Shown here piece by piece: positions 1 to 8,577 of a DNA stretch of 64,000 nucleotides. A program made the translations under genes and the position numbers. Position 1 is the first letter of the stretch, and each line of letters opens with the position of its first letter. The DNA lies in assembly GCF_025947185.1 (NCBI RefSeq), contig NZ_CP110001.1:620001-684000 (forward strand), in the 5' to 3' direction. Below the pieces are notes generated by a model. The model saw nothing but the letters and a program-made list of their open reading frames with translations, was not told the DNA's origin and searched no databases. This stretch comes from Flavobacterium sp. N2038. Its GTDB lineage: Bacteria; Bacteroidota; Bacteroidia; Flavobacteriales; Flavobacteriaceae.

Positions 1-509
1 TTAACCTGGATATCCGGATCAATATCAGTAACCAAAGTATTGATGATATCGTATCCGTAAGTAGTCATGGCTTCGTTCAATTCTCTTTTTACTGCAATTG
101 CGATATCGTCTTTTCTTTCAAAAACATCATCCAATTTTAGTTTAGGAACTTCGGCACGAACTACGTCAAATACATAAGCAGTAATCTGATCGTGCGGATA
201 TTCCAGTTTATAAAAGGCATCATATACTTTATCTTGAATCACCTTAAACTGAACAGAAACTTTCATTTTAATGAAAACATTGTCTTTCGTTTTGGTTTCG
301 ATGATAACATCTAATTGCTGAATTTTAAGATTTACACGTCCGGCCAATCTATCAACTAACGGAATTTTAAGCTGTAATCCTGAATTTCTAACACTTTGAA
401 ATTTCCCAAATCTTTCTATAATTACAGATGATTGTTGTTTTACTGTAAAGAAAGACGACATGAAAATAAATAATCCGAAGACTATTAGAATAATAAATGC
501 TGTACCCAT
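1..509 (-). CDS. SPFH/band 7 (stomatin-like) membrane protein, 3' end cut by window edge
   Basis: I translated this by eye from the ATG complementary to 507-509. It starts with a short hydrophobic segment (about residues 3-18), followed by the typical SPFH opening 'VKQQSSVIIERFGKFQSV' and a band-7 core with alternating charged beta/alpha segments ('KVSVQFKVIQDKVYDAFYKL', 'FERKDDIAIAVKRELNEAM'). Family members are anchored in the inner membrane and form large oligomeric rings linked to membrane microdomains and protease control. About 169 residues are visible and the C-terminus lies beyond base 1. The reading frame stays open to the edge. It is transcribed in the same direction as gltX, but the gltX terminator at 585-622 lies between them, so it is probably a separate unit. 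The family assignment is firm; the exact subfamily (stomatin, QmcA or flotillin-like) is not settled. Confidence 0.85.
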   Translation of the reverse strand, partial: MGTAFIILIVFGLFIFMSSFFTVKQQSSVIIERFGKFQSVRNSGLQLKIPLVDRLAGRVNLKIQQLDVIIETKTKDNVFIKMKVSVQFKVIQDKVYDAFYKLEYPHDQITAYVFDVVRAEVPKLKLDDVFERKDDIAIAVKRELNEAMTTYGYDIINTLVTDIDPDIQV

Positions 510-584
510 GGTAATATTAATTTAGTTTTTATGATCTGGTAAATTACGAAAATTCTTCTAAATTAAATTTTTTAAGCATTAAAA

Positions 585-622
585 AAACGCTAAGAACATT
601 TGTAGTTTGTTGCTTAGCGTTT
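585..622 (-). terminator. Intrinsic terminator of gltX
   Basis: The 10-bp arms AAACGCTAAG (585-594) and CTTAGCGTTT (613-622) form a hairpin. On the minus strand it is followed by a run of T. It lies 23 bases past the gltX stop. Confidence 0.8.
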
Positions 623-644
623 CTATATATGTCAGATTTTTTGA

Positions 645-2138
645 TTAAAGTGTTTCAATCGCTTTCTGAATTCTTGAAATTGTTTCTTCTTTTCCGATGA
701 TTTCAACAATGTCAAATAGGTGAGGACCTTTAAGTGCTCCAACCAAACTTAAACGGAAAGGTTGCATTACTTTACCCATTCCAATTTCATTTTTAGTCAA
801 CCAATCTTTTACGATAGTTTCAATATTTACAGATGTAAAATCTTCGATGTTTTCTAAAACAGAAATCAATTCCTGCATTAAAGTTGGAGTTTCTTCTTTC
901 CAGTTTTTGCTTGCTTTTTCATCATATGATGTTGGTACGTGGAAAAAGAAATCAGTTAAATCCCAAATATCATTGGCAAGAACTAAACGATCTTTTATTA
1001 ATGACATTATTTTTATAACAACATCTTTGTTGATTTTAATACCTTTTGATTCTAAAATTGGTTCAAAAATTTCTGCTAAAAAAGCGTCACTTTTATTTGA
1101 TAAGTAATGATGATTTACTGATTTTGCTTTTTCAATATCAAATCTTGCTCCGGCTTTATGAACTCTGCTTAAATCAAAAGCTTCAACTAACTCTTGTAAT
1201 GAAAAATATTCTTTTTCTGTTCCATCATTCCAGCCAATCATAGAAAGGAAATTTATTAATGCATCTGGCAAATATCCATCACCTTTAAATCCTTTTAGTT
1301 CTTTCCAGTCTAAAGGAAATACTGGAAATCCACCAATTTCGCCGTCGCGTTTAGACAATTTTCCTTTTCCATTTGGTTTTAAAATCAATGGTAAATGTGC
1401 AAATTCCGGTGCTTCCCAACCAAAAGCTCTGTATAGTAAAATGTGAAGGGGCATAGATGGCAACCATTCTTCACCACGAATTACATGAGAAGTTTCCATC
1501 AAATGATCATCGACAATATTCGCTAAATGGTAGGTTGGCATTCCGTCACTTTTAAACAAAACTTTATCATCAAGAAGATTAGTTTCAAATTTTACATCAC
1601 CGCGAATGATATCTTTTAATTGTAAAGTTTCATTAACCGGAGTTTTAAAACGAATCACATAATGTTCTCCATTTGCAATTCTTTTAGTAACTTCATCAGT
1701 AGAGATTGCTAAAGACGTATCTAATTTTTCACGGTTTGTATGATTGTAAATAAAAGTTTTTCCTTGAGATTCTTGTTCATTTCTTAATGAAGTTAAGGCT
1801 TCTGGAGTATCAAAAGCATAATACGCCCAACCTGAATTGATCAATTGGTCAGCATAATTTTTATATAATTCTTTACGTTCACTTTGTCTGTACGGACCAA
1901 ATTTTTCATTTTTTCCAACGGTTTCGTCAGGAGAAATTCCTAACCATTCTAAAGCTTCCATAATATAAGCTTCGGCACCTGGAACAAAACGAGTCTGATC
2001 TGTATCTTCAATTCTAAGATAAAAAACACCGTTATGTTTTTTTGCAAATAAATAATTAAATAGGGCAGTACGAACTCCGCCAATATGTAATGCTCCTGTT
2101 GGACTTGGTGCAAAACGCACACGAACTTGCTTTGACAT
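645..2138 (-). CDS. gltX: Glutamate--tRNA ligase
   Basis: Class I aminoacyl-tRNA synthetase that charges tRNA(Glu) with glutamate in the cytoplasm. From the chosen start (ATG complementary to 2136-2138) the protein has 497 residues, a usual length. The HIGH-type signature is 'PSPTGALHIGG' (residues 12-21) and the KMSKS-type loop is 'KLSKR' (260-264). The 'LRIEDTDQTR' segment of the GluRS catalytic fold is at 41-50. An upstream in-frame codon would add 23 residues, but homologues begin with the 'MSKQVRVRFAPSPTG' type of sequence, so I use the later start. It is followed by its own terminator and is divergent from the DUF4175 gene. Whether it also misacylates tRNA(Gln) cannot be judged here. 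Confidence 0.96.
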   Translation of the reverse strand: MSKQVRVRFAPSPTGALHIGGVRTALFNYLFAKKHNGVFYLRIEDTDQTRFVPGAEAYIMEALEWLGISPDETVGKNEKFGPYRQSERKELYKNYADQLINSGWAYYAFDTPEALTSLRNEQESQGKTFIYNHTNREKLDTSLAISTDEVTKRIANGEHYVIRFKTPVNETLQLKDIIRGDVKFETNLLDDKVLFKSDGMPTYHLANIVDDHLMETSHVIRGEEWLPSMPLHILLYRAFGWEAPEFAHLPLILKPNGKGKLSKRDGEIGGFPVFPLDWKELKGFKGDGYLPDALINFLSMIGWNDGTEKEYFSLQELVEAFDLSRVHKAGARFDIEKAKSVNHHYLSNKSDAFLAEIFEPILESKGIKINKDVVIKIMSLIKDRLVLANDIWDLTDFFFHVPTSYDEKASKNWKEETPTLMQELISVLENIEDFTSVNIETIVKDWLTKNEIGMGKVMQPFRLSLVGALKGPHLFDIVEIIGKEETISRIQKAIETL

Positions 2139-2301
2139 TTGTTTATAATTTTGTTGCAAAGATACAACTTTAGATAAATCCCAATTTTTTAAAATTCCAA
2201 ATTCCAACGTAACGTTTAAGTTGGAATTTGGAATTTATTTTTTGGAATTTGAATTGCTATAATTAGTACTTTTATGGGTTATAATCAAAAGAGATTTTAT
2301 T

Positions 2302-5300
2302 TTGAAAACATCATCTGCAATATATCAGAAGTTAGAAGGATTTATTAAAAAGTATTATACAAATGAATTAATAAAAGGAGCACTTCTTTTTATTGGTTTT
2401 GGACTATTGTATTTTCTATTTACCCTTTTTGTTGAGTATTTTCTTTGGTTAAAACCAGCAGGAAGAACTCTTTTATTTTGGCTATTTATCGGAGTAGAAG
2501 TTTTCCTGTTGTTTCGATTTATCTTGTTTCCAATTTTTAAATTGTTCAAACTTCAAAAAGGAATCGATTATAATCAGGCTTCAGCTATTATTGGAAATCA
2601 TTTTACTGAAGTAAGCGATAAACTAACAAACTTTTTGCAGCTTTCTTCAAATGAAAATTCAAGTGAAAGTTCAGAATTAATGTTGGCTTCGATAGAGCAA
2701 AAAGCAAATTCTTTGCAACCAATTCCTTTCGGTAACGCTATTAATTTTGGTACTAATAAGAAGTATTTGCCATTAGCGATAATTCCAATTTTACTTTTTG
2801 CTGTGTTTTATATTTCTGGAAACAGTACAATAATTTCTCAAAGTTTTAATAGAGTAGTACATTTCAATGCTTCGTTTTTGCCACCGGCTCCTTTCAAATT
2901 TGTAGTTTTAAATAGTAATCTTCAAACAGAACAAAATAAGGATTTTGTTGTAAAGGTAGAAACAGAGGGTAAGGTAGTTCCTGAAAATGTCATGATCCAT
3001 ATTGGTAGTGAAAGTTATTTTATGGAATCTTCTCAGCCTGGAAAGTTTGAATTTAAAATTGAAAAGCCAGTTAGTAATATTGTTTTTTCTTTTGAAGGAA
3101 ATACAGTTTCATCTGATGAATATGAATTAAAAGTTGTTACAGTTCCATCAATTGCCAACTTTGAAATGGTGCTGAATTTTCCGGAATATTTAAAAAAGAA
3201 ATCTGAGATTATACAAGGAACCGGAAATGGGATTGTTCCGGAAGGAACTACAGTGACCTGGAAAATGAATACTCAATCAACTCAGGAGATTGTTTGGAAG
3301 GATGAAAAGACTGTATCTAGATTTGTAAAGGCTGAAAATGAGTTTAAACTGGTAAAAAGTATCAGTCAAAATACAGAATATCAAATTCTTACTTCTAACA
3401 ATAAGATCAAAAACTACGAAAAACTAGATTATCAGTTGTCTGTTATCAAAGATCAACATCCTACAATTACAGTTTCGCCTGCACCAGATAGTTTGAAGCT
3501 GGACAAAAATTATGTTTTAGGAAGAATGGGTGATGACTATGGTTTATCAAAATTGCAGATTGTTTATTATGAAAGAGGAAAACCTCAAACTGCAAAGAGA
3601 GGAACTATTCCGGTAAAGCAAGCTGTGTTTGATCAGTTCGTTTTTAATTTTCCCAGTAATCTGGCAGTCGAAGAAGGAGTATCTTATGAATACTATTTTG
3701 AAGTTTTTGATAACGATGCGCCTCATCATTTTAAGAGTACAAAATCTTCTGTGTTTTCAGATAGAGTTTCTACTGCAGATGAAGTTCAGGATGCAGAGTT
3801 GCAACAGCAAAATCAGAACATAAATAGTCTTGAAAAATCTTTAAAGAATCAAACGAAACAGATTTCGGAAATGGATAAGATTCAGAATACCGGAAAAGAA
3901 AAAGATAATTTGGAATTTAAAGATCAGCAAAAGATCAATGATTTTATCAAACGTCAAAAACAACAGGACGAAATGATGAAACAGTTTGCTGAAAAAATGA
4001 ATAAGAATTTAGATAAATTCAAAGACGAGAAGAAAGATAAAACGGCTGAAGATTTACAGAAACGTTTAGATAACGCAGAAAAAGATTTAGAGAAAAATCA
4101 AAAACTGCTAGATGAATTAAAGAACTTAAATGATAAATTAAACAATGAAGATTTGTTTGATAAGATGGAAAAGTTCAAACAAATTAGTAAAAACCAATCT
4201 CGTAATTTAGAACAATTAGTTGAATTAACCAAGCGTTTTTATGTTTCTAAGAAGGCAGAACAGGTTGCTGAAAAGTTGAATAAACTTTCAGATCAGCAAG
4301 AACAACTATCAAATAAAGAGAAAGAAAATACTAAAGAAAAGCAAGATGATATTAATAAGTCTTTCGATAAAATCCAGGAAGATTTAAAAGATTTAAAAGA
4401 AGAAAATAAAACACTTAAAGCTCCTTTAGACATTCAGCAAGATGCTTCAAAAGAAAAAGATCTTGATAATGATTTGCAGAAAGCCTCTGAAGAATTAGAA
4501 AAAAAGAATACTTCTTCGGCTAAACAAAAGCAGAAAAGTGCTGCTCAGAAAATGAAAAGCATGGCAAAGCAAATGGAGTCGAGTATGGATGGAGGAGAAC
4601 AAGAACAATTAGAAGAAGATGTTGCAATGCTTCGTCAGGTTCTGGATAACCTTTTAGCATATTCTTTATCACAGGAAGATGTGATGAAACAATTTAAATC
4701 TATGAAATTGGGTTCATCTGCTTATACTAAAAATATAAAAATTCAGCAGAATTTAAAGCAGCAGTTCAAACATGTTGACGATAGTTTGTTTGCTTTGTCA
4801 TTAAGAAATCCAAAAGTTGCAGAAGATGTTACAAAGGAAATTGGTAATGTACAGTATAATATAGACAAGGCAATTGAAACCTTAACCGATGTTCAGATTC
4901 CGAAAGGAGTTTCGCATCAGCAATACGCCACTTCTTCTGCGAATAAGTTGGCTGACTTTTTAAGTGATTTATTAAATAATATGCAAATGTCTATGTCTAA
5001 ACCAGGATCAGGAAAACCAAAACCAGGAGATGGACAAGGAATGCAATTACCGGATATTATACAGAAACAAAAAGGTTTGGCTGATAAGATGAAAGAAGGA
5101 ATGAAGGAAGGAAATAAACCTGGAGATAGTCAGCAAGGACAAGGAAGCGAAAGTAAGCAAGGTCAGGGTAAAGAAGGACAAGGTAAAAATGGTCAGGGCA
5201 AAGAGGGCCAAGGAAATAAAAACGGTGGAAAAGGTAATGATGGAAAAGACGGAAATGATGGAGAAGGGGATGCCGAAAAGATAATGGAGATTTATAAAGA

Positions 5301-5673
5301 ACAAGTAAAACTTCGTGAAGCATTGCAAAATGAATTGGCTAAAAAAGGTTTAGACGGACAAGGCAGATCTGTTATTGACCAAATGAAGCAGTCAGAAAAG
5401 CAACTTTTAAATAAGGGATTTAAGAATGAGAACTTGCAAAGAATTTTAAATATTCAACAAGAATTGCTAAAATTAAATAATGCAGTGCAGCAACAAGGTC
5501 AGGATACGAAGCGTCAATCTGAAACAAATAAGACTGAATTTTCAAATCGCACGAATGCTTTACCAAGCTCTTTAATTGAATATTTAAACAGTGTAGAGAT
5601 TTTAAACAGACAATCACTACCTTTGCGCTCAAATTTTAACCAAAAGGTTCAAGAATATTTTAATACAAAATGA
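2302..5673 (+). CDS. DUF4175 family large membrane protein with long charged coiled-coil
   Basis: A 1123-residue protein of the Bacteroidota DUF4175 type; the molecular role is unknown. Two hydrophobic segments lie at about residues 23-50 and 56-80, a third at about 155-175. A beta-rich extracytoplasmic part follows (about 180-490), then a Lys/Glu/Gln-rich predicted coiled coil (about 495-800) and a Gly/Gln/Lys low-complexity stretch with repeated 'GQGKEGQG' motifs (about 900-990). The start is TTG at 2302: an in-frame stop lies at 2260-2262 and no in-frame ATG lies between. The overlapping ATG at 2274 is in another frame. The stop overlaps the ybeY start by 4 bases (ATGA), which implies translational coupling. 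The segment between gltX and this gene is short and should hold divergent promoters. Confidence 0.85.
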   Translation: MKTSSAIYQKLEGFIKKYYTNELIKGALLFIGFGLLYFLFTLFVEYFLWLKPAGRTLLFWLFIGVEVFLLFRFILFPIFKLFKLQKGIDYNQASAIIGNHFTEVSDKLTNFLQLSSNENSSESSELMLASIEQKANSLQPIPFGNAINFGTNKKYLPLAIIPILLFAVFYISGNSTIISQSFNRVVHFNASFLPPAPFKFVVLNSNLQTEQNKDFVVKVETEGKVVPENVMIHIGSESYFMESSQPGKFEFKIEKPVSNIVFSFEGNTVSSDEYELKVVTVPSIANFEMVLNFPEYLKKKSEIIQGTGNGIVPEGTTVTWKMNTQSTQEIVWKDEKTVSRFVKAENEFKLVKSISQNTEYQILTSNNKIKNYEKLDYQLSVIKDQHPTITVSPAPDSLKLDKNYVLGRMGDDYGLSKLQIVYYERGKPQTAKRGTIPVKQAVFDQFVFNFPSNLAVEEGVSYEYYFEVFDNDAPHHFKSTKSSVFSDRVSTADEVQDAELQQQNQNINSLEKSLKNQTKQISEMDKIQNTGKEKDNLEFKDQQKINDFIKRQKQQDEMMKQFAEKMNKNLDKFKDEKKDKTAEDLQKRLDNAEKDLEKNQKLLDELKNLNDKLNNEDLFDKMEKFKQISKNQSRNLEQLVELTKRFYVSKKAEQVAEKLNKLSDQQEQLSNKEKENTKEKQDDINKSFDKIQEDLKDLKEENKTLKAPLDIQQDASKEKDLDNDLQKASEELEKKNTSSAKQKQKSAAQKMKSMAKQMESSMDGGEQEQLEEDVAMLRQVLDNLLAYSLSQEDVMKQFKSMKLGSSAYTKNIKIQQNLKQQFKHVDDSLFALSLRNPKVAEDVTKEIGNVQYNIDKAIETLTDVQIPKGVSHQQYATSSANKLADFLSDLLNNMQMSMSKPGSGKPKPGDGQGMQLPDIIQKQKGLADKMKEGMKEGNKPGDSQQGQGSESKQGQGKEGQGKNGQGKEGQGNKNGGKGNDGKDGNDGEGDAEKIMEIYKEQVKLREALQNELAKKGLDGQGRSVIDQMKQSEKQLLNKGFKNENLQRILNIQQELLKLNNAVQQQGQDTKRQSETNKTEFSNRTNALPSSLIEYLNSVEILNRQSLPLRSNFNQKVQEYFNTK

Positions 5674-6089
5674 TCAATTTTAATTACGAAACAGATTTTA
5701 ATTTAGATAACGAAGAAGCCTTTTCTGATTGGTTGAGTGCTGTGATAGTTTCTGAAAACAAAAGCGAAGGAGAAATAAATTACATTTTTTGTGATGATGA
5801 ATATCTTCATAAGATTAATGTAGAGTATCTGGATCACGACACATTAACAGATATTATCAGTTTTGATTATACAGTTGGAAACCAATTAAACGGAGATATT
5901 TTTGTTTCGATTGAAAGAGTAGAGGATAACGCAAAGGATTTTAATGTTTCTTTTGATGAAGAACTAAAGCGTGTTTTAGCCCATGGTATATTACATTACT
6001 GTGGATACAAAGATAAATCAGATGCTGATGCAGATTTAATGCGTTCTAAAGAAGATGAAAAAATCGCAATGTTTCACGTGGAACAGTAA
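5670..6089 (+). CDS. ybeY: Endoribonuclease YbeY (rRNA maturation)
   Basis: Metal-dependent single-strand endoribonuclease involved in 16S rRNA 3'-end maturation and ribosome quality control. The 139-residue length is normal. The signature is 'HGILHYCGYKD' (H105, H109). The third metal ligand, His in the usual HGxLHLxGYDH motif, is replaced by Asp (D115). I believe this variant is shared by other Bacteroidota. The last codons, for 'MFHVEQ', are written with a parS motif (6070-6085). It overlaps the DUF4175 gene by 4 bases. Family assignment is secure. Confidence 0.93.
   Translation: MINFNYETDFNLDNEEAFSDWLSAVIVSENKSEGEINYIFCDDEYLHKINVEYLDHDTLTDIISFDYTVGNQLNGDIFVSIERVEDNAKDFNVSFDEELKRVLAHGILHYCGYKDKSDADADLMRSKEDEKIAMFHVEQ
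6070..6085. promoter_or_regulatory. parS site 1 (inside the 3' end of ybeY)
   Basis: TGTTTCACGTGGAACA, the exact reverse complement of the ParB-binding consensus TGTTCCACGTGAAACA. It encodes the C-terminal FHVEQ residues of YbeY. Confidence 0.88.
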
Positions 6090-6120
6090 TTAAACATCTT
6101 TTTAGTATAAAAGAATTACA

Positions 6121-6136
6121 TGTTCCACGTGAAACA
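6121..6136. promoter_or_regulatory. parS site 2
   Basis: TGTTCCACGTGAAACA, an exact match to the 16-bp ParB centromere consensus known from Bacillus and conserved across phyla. Confidence 0.9.
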
Positions 6137-6166
6137 TTATTTATTTCAAGAGGATATAATAAGACT

Positions 6167-6182
6167 TGTTCCACGTGAAACA
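6167..6182. promoter_or_regulatory. parS site 3
   Basis: TGTTCCACGTGAAACA, exact consensus, 30 bases after site 2. Confidence 0.9.
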
Positions 6183-6220
6183 CTTAAAAGAAATTTTATA
6201 TTTATGAGTTGGCTTTAAAA

Positions 6221-6236
6221 TGTTTCACGTGGAACA
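6221..6236. promoter_or_regulatory. parS site 4
   Basis: TGTTTCACGTGGAACA, exact reverse complement of the consensus. Confidence 0.9.
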
Positions 6237-6272
6237 TGAAATACTAAGCAAGAGGTTAAGTGATTTTTTAAA

Positions 6273-6288
6273 TGTTTCACGTGGAACG
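6273..6288. promoter_or_regulatory. parS site 5 (one end base changed)
   Basis: TGTTTCACGTGGAACG, identical to the reverse-complement consensus except for the last base. Confidence 0.82.
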
Positions 6289-6353
6289 TGTAAAGTAAAG
6301 TTTTGAAGTTTGAATTTGATTCAAAAGATTTCGGTTTTTAACTGAGTTTAATC

Positions 6354-6369
6354 TGTTTCACGTGGAACA
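6354..6369. promoter_or_regulatory. parS site 6
   Basis: TGTTTCACGTGGAACA, exact reverse complement of the consensus. Confidence 0.9.
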
Positions 6370-6429
6370 GATTATTAGGTTTAGATTGGAATTTGGAGTT
6401 TCAAGATTTAAATATTAGCGCATTAGCGC

Positions 6430-6445
6430 CGTTCCACGTGGAACA
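6430..6445. promoter_or_regulatory. parS site 7 (perfect 14-bp palindrome core)
   Basis: CGTTCCACGTGGAACA. The inner GTTCCACGTGGAAC is a perfect palindrome; the first base departs from consensus. It lies 64 bases before the mnmG start. Confidence 0.8.
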
Positions 6446-6509
6446 AAAAAGAGTATAAAGTTAATTCTGAGGACCGCCTTAAACGGTTTGCAGAGAATAA
6501 TAAAACAAA

Positions 6510-8381
6510 ATGTTTTTAGAAGAATACGATGTTATTGTGGTTGGAGCTGGGCATGCCGGTTCAGAGGCCGCAGCAGCGGCCGCAAATTTGGGATCCAAAA
6601 CTTTGTTGGTTACAATGAGTTTGCAGAACATTGCTCAGATGTCTTGTAACCCTGCAATGGGAGGAATCGCAAAAGGACAGATTGTTCGTGAGATTGATGC
6701 GCTTGGAGGTTATTCTGGAATTGTTTCAGATAGAACAGCAATTCAATTTAAGATGTTGAACAAATCAAAAGGTCCTGCAATGTGGTCGCCAAGAGTTCAA
6801 AGTGATCGAATGCGTTTTGCCGAAGAATGGAGAATGATGTTGGAGGGAACTCCAAATTTGGATTTCTATCAGGAAATGGTAAAGGGTTTGATTATTGAGA
6901 ACGGGAAGATAAAAGGAATTAGAACTTCGCTCGGAATTGAAATTCGATCGAAATCTGTTGTTTTGACAAACGGTACTTTTTTAAATGGTTTGATTCATAT
7001 TGGAGACAAACAATTTGGTGGAGGAAGAGCTGGCGAAAGTGCTGCAACAGGAATTACCGAAGATTTAGTTTTGGCAGGTTTTGAAGCCGGAAGAATGAAA
7101 ACAGGAACACCACCACGAGTTGACGGACGTTCTTTGGATTATTCTAAAATGAACGAAGAAAAGGGAGATGCAAAACCGGATAAGTTTTCTTATTCTGATT
7201 TGACAACTCCTTTAACGCATCAAAGATCTTGTCACATGACTTATACGTCATTGGATGTTCATGATATTTTGAGATCTGGTTTTGACCGTTCGCCAATGTT
7301 CAACGGTCGCATTAAAAGTATTGGTCCAAGATACTGTCCTTCGATAGAAGATAAGATTAATCGTTTTGCTGATAAAGAGCGTCACCAATTATTTGTTGAA
7401 CCGGAAGGTTGGAATACTTGTGAAGTTTACGTAAACGGATTTTCAACTTCTCTTCCGGAGGATATTCAGTTTAAAGCATTGCGTACTGTTGTCGGTTTTG
7501 AGAATGTGAAATTCTTTCGTCCGGGTTATGCAATCGAATATGATTATTTCCCACCGACACAATTAAAACATACTTTGGAAACAAAGCTTGTTGAAGGTTT
7601 ATATTTTGCCGGACAAATTAACGGAACAACAGGTTACGAAGAAGCAGCATCTCAAGGTTTGATGGCAGGAATAAATGCGCATTTAAAAGTGCATGAAAAA
7701 GCACCATTAATTTTAAAACGCGATGAAGCTTATATTGGAGTTTTGATCGACGACTTGATTACGAAAGGAACAGAGGAACCTTATCGTATGTTTACATCAA
7801 GAGCAGAATATAGAACATTGTTGCGACAAGATAATGCCGATTTCAGATTGACACCAATGTCGCATGAAATTGGTCTTGCTTCTGAAGCTCGTTTGCGAAG
7901 AATGGAAAAGAAATTAAATGAGTCTGAAAAGATGGTTGCATTCTTTAAAGAAACAAGTGTTTCGGTTGCAGAAACCAATCCTATTTTAGAAGCAAAAGAA
8001 ACTGCTCCAATTACGCAAGGGGATAAAATGTTTAAAGTTTTCTCTCGTCCGCAGATTGATTTGGAGGATATGTTGAAATTTGAAAAAGTGAAAGCATATG
8101 TTGAAGAAAATGATTTGGATAAAGAAATTTTAGAGCAGGCCGAAATCCAGGTTAAATATTCCGGTTATATCGAAAAGGAAAGAAATAACGCTGACAAATT
8201 AACTCGTTTAGAAGAAGTGAAGATTCCGGAGAATTTCGATTATAATAAGATTAAATCGATGTCAATTGAAGCGAAACAAAAATTAAGTAAAATTCGCCCA
8301 GTTACAATTTCGCAGGCGTCAAGAATAAGCGGTGTATCACCAAGTGATATTTCCGTGCTTTTGATTTATATGGGAAGATAA
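6510..8381 (+). CDS. mnmG: tRNA uridine-5-carboxymethylaminomethyl modification enzyme MnmG (GidA)
   Basis: FAD-dependent subunit of the MnmE-MnmG complex that modifies the wobble uridine (U34) of several tRNAs. It has 623 residues, a normal length. The FAD dinucleotide-binding motif 'VGAGHAGSEA' is at residues 11-20, with the family signatures 'SCNPAMGGIAKGQI' and 'GTFLNGLIHIG'. 'YFAGQINGTTGYEEAASQGL' lies in the C-terminal half, and the tRNA-binding helical end finishes 'SQASRISGVSPSDISVLL'. It is flanked on both sides by parS motifs. In many bacteria mnmG lies near oriC, often beside parAB; here its neighbours are ybeY and a GNAT gene, and mnmE and parAB are not in the window. Confidence 0.97.
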   Translation: MFLEEYDVIVVGAGHAGSEAAAAAANLGSKTLLVTMSLQNIAQMSCNPAMGGIAKGQIVREIDALGGYSGIVSDRTAIQFKMLNKSKGPAMWSPRVQSDRMRFAEEWRMMLEGTPNLDFYQEMVKGLIIENGKIKGIRTSLGIEIRSKSVVLTNGTFLNGLIHIGDKQFGGGRAGESAATGITEDLVLAGFEAGRMKTGTPPRVDGRSLDYSKMNEEKGDAKPDKFSYSDLTTPLTHQRSCHMTYTSLDVHDILRSGFDRSPMFNGRIKSIGPRYCPSIEDKINRFADKERHQLFVEPEGWNTCEVYVNGFSTSLPEDIQFKALRTVVGFENVKFFRPGYAIEYDYFPPTQLKHTLETKLVEGLYFAGQINGTTGYEEAASQGLMAGINAHLKVHEKAPLILKRDEAYIGVLIDDLITKGTEEPYRMFTSRAEYRTLLRQDNADFRLTPMSHEIGLASEARLRRMEKKLNESEKMVAFFKETSVSVAETNPILEAKETAPITQGDKMFKVFSRPQIDLEDMLKFEKVKAYVEENDLDKEILEQAEIQVKYSGYIEKERNNADKLTRLEEVKIPENFDYNKIKSMSIEAKQKLSKIRPVTISQASRISGVSPSDISVLLIYMGR

Positions 8382-8430
8382 AAATATGTTTCAGGTTTCA
8401 CGTTATTGTTGAAATCTGAAATTTTGTTTT

Positions 8431-8446
8431 TGTTCCACGTGAAACG
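8431..8446. promoter_or_regulatory. parS site 8 (one end base changed)
   Basis: TGTTCCACGTGAAACG, consensus except for the last base. It lies 50 bases downstream of mnmG. Confidence 0.82.
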
Positions 8447-8536
8447 TAAAACTTGAAACGTAAAACTTGAAACCTGAAACTTTAAACCTGAAACTTCAAA
8501 CCTGAAACTTCAAACCTGAAACTTCAAACCTGAAAC
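8446..8536. repeat. 14-bp tandem repeat between parS sites 8 and 9
   Basis: About 6.5 head-to-tail 14-bp units. The first two read GTAAAACTTGAAAC; the later ones read CTGAAACTTYAAAC (from 8474, 8488, 8502 and 8516) and end with a partial unit. The units share the GAAAC half-motif of parS. An inverted match, GTTTCAGGTTTCA, lies upstream at 8388-8400, so a long stem is possible at the end of the mnmG transcript. There are no spacers, so it is not a CRISPR array. Confidence 0.85.
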
Positions 8537-8544
8537 AAAAAAAA

Positions 8545-8560
8545 TGTTCCACGTGAAACT
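8545..8560. promoter_or_regulatory. parS site 9 (one end base changed)
   Basis: TGTTCCACGTGAAACT, consensus except for the last base. It lies 17 bases before the GNAT gene start. Confidence 0.82.
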
Positions 8561-8577
8561 ATTTTGAAATTCTTATT

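Noticed and set aside
1949..2167. Antisense-frame peptide overlapping gltX and other shadows such as 847-1107, 5047-5328 and 46175-46444
   Set aside because: They lie inside well-identified genes in another frame and show no homology-like motifs.
6070..6445. Palindromes considered as terminators or as operators of a local regulator
   Set aside because: They have no T tracts, do not correlate with gene ends and match the 16-bp ParB site too exactly.
8446..8536. Short tandem repeat considered as a CRISPR array
   Set aside because: The units are head-to-tail with no unique spacers and there are no cas genes.
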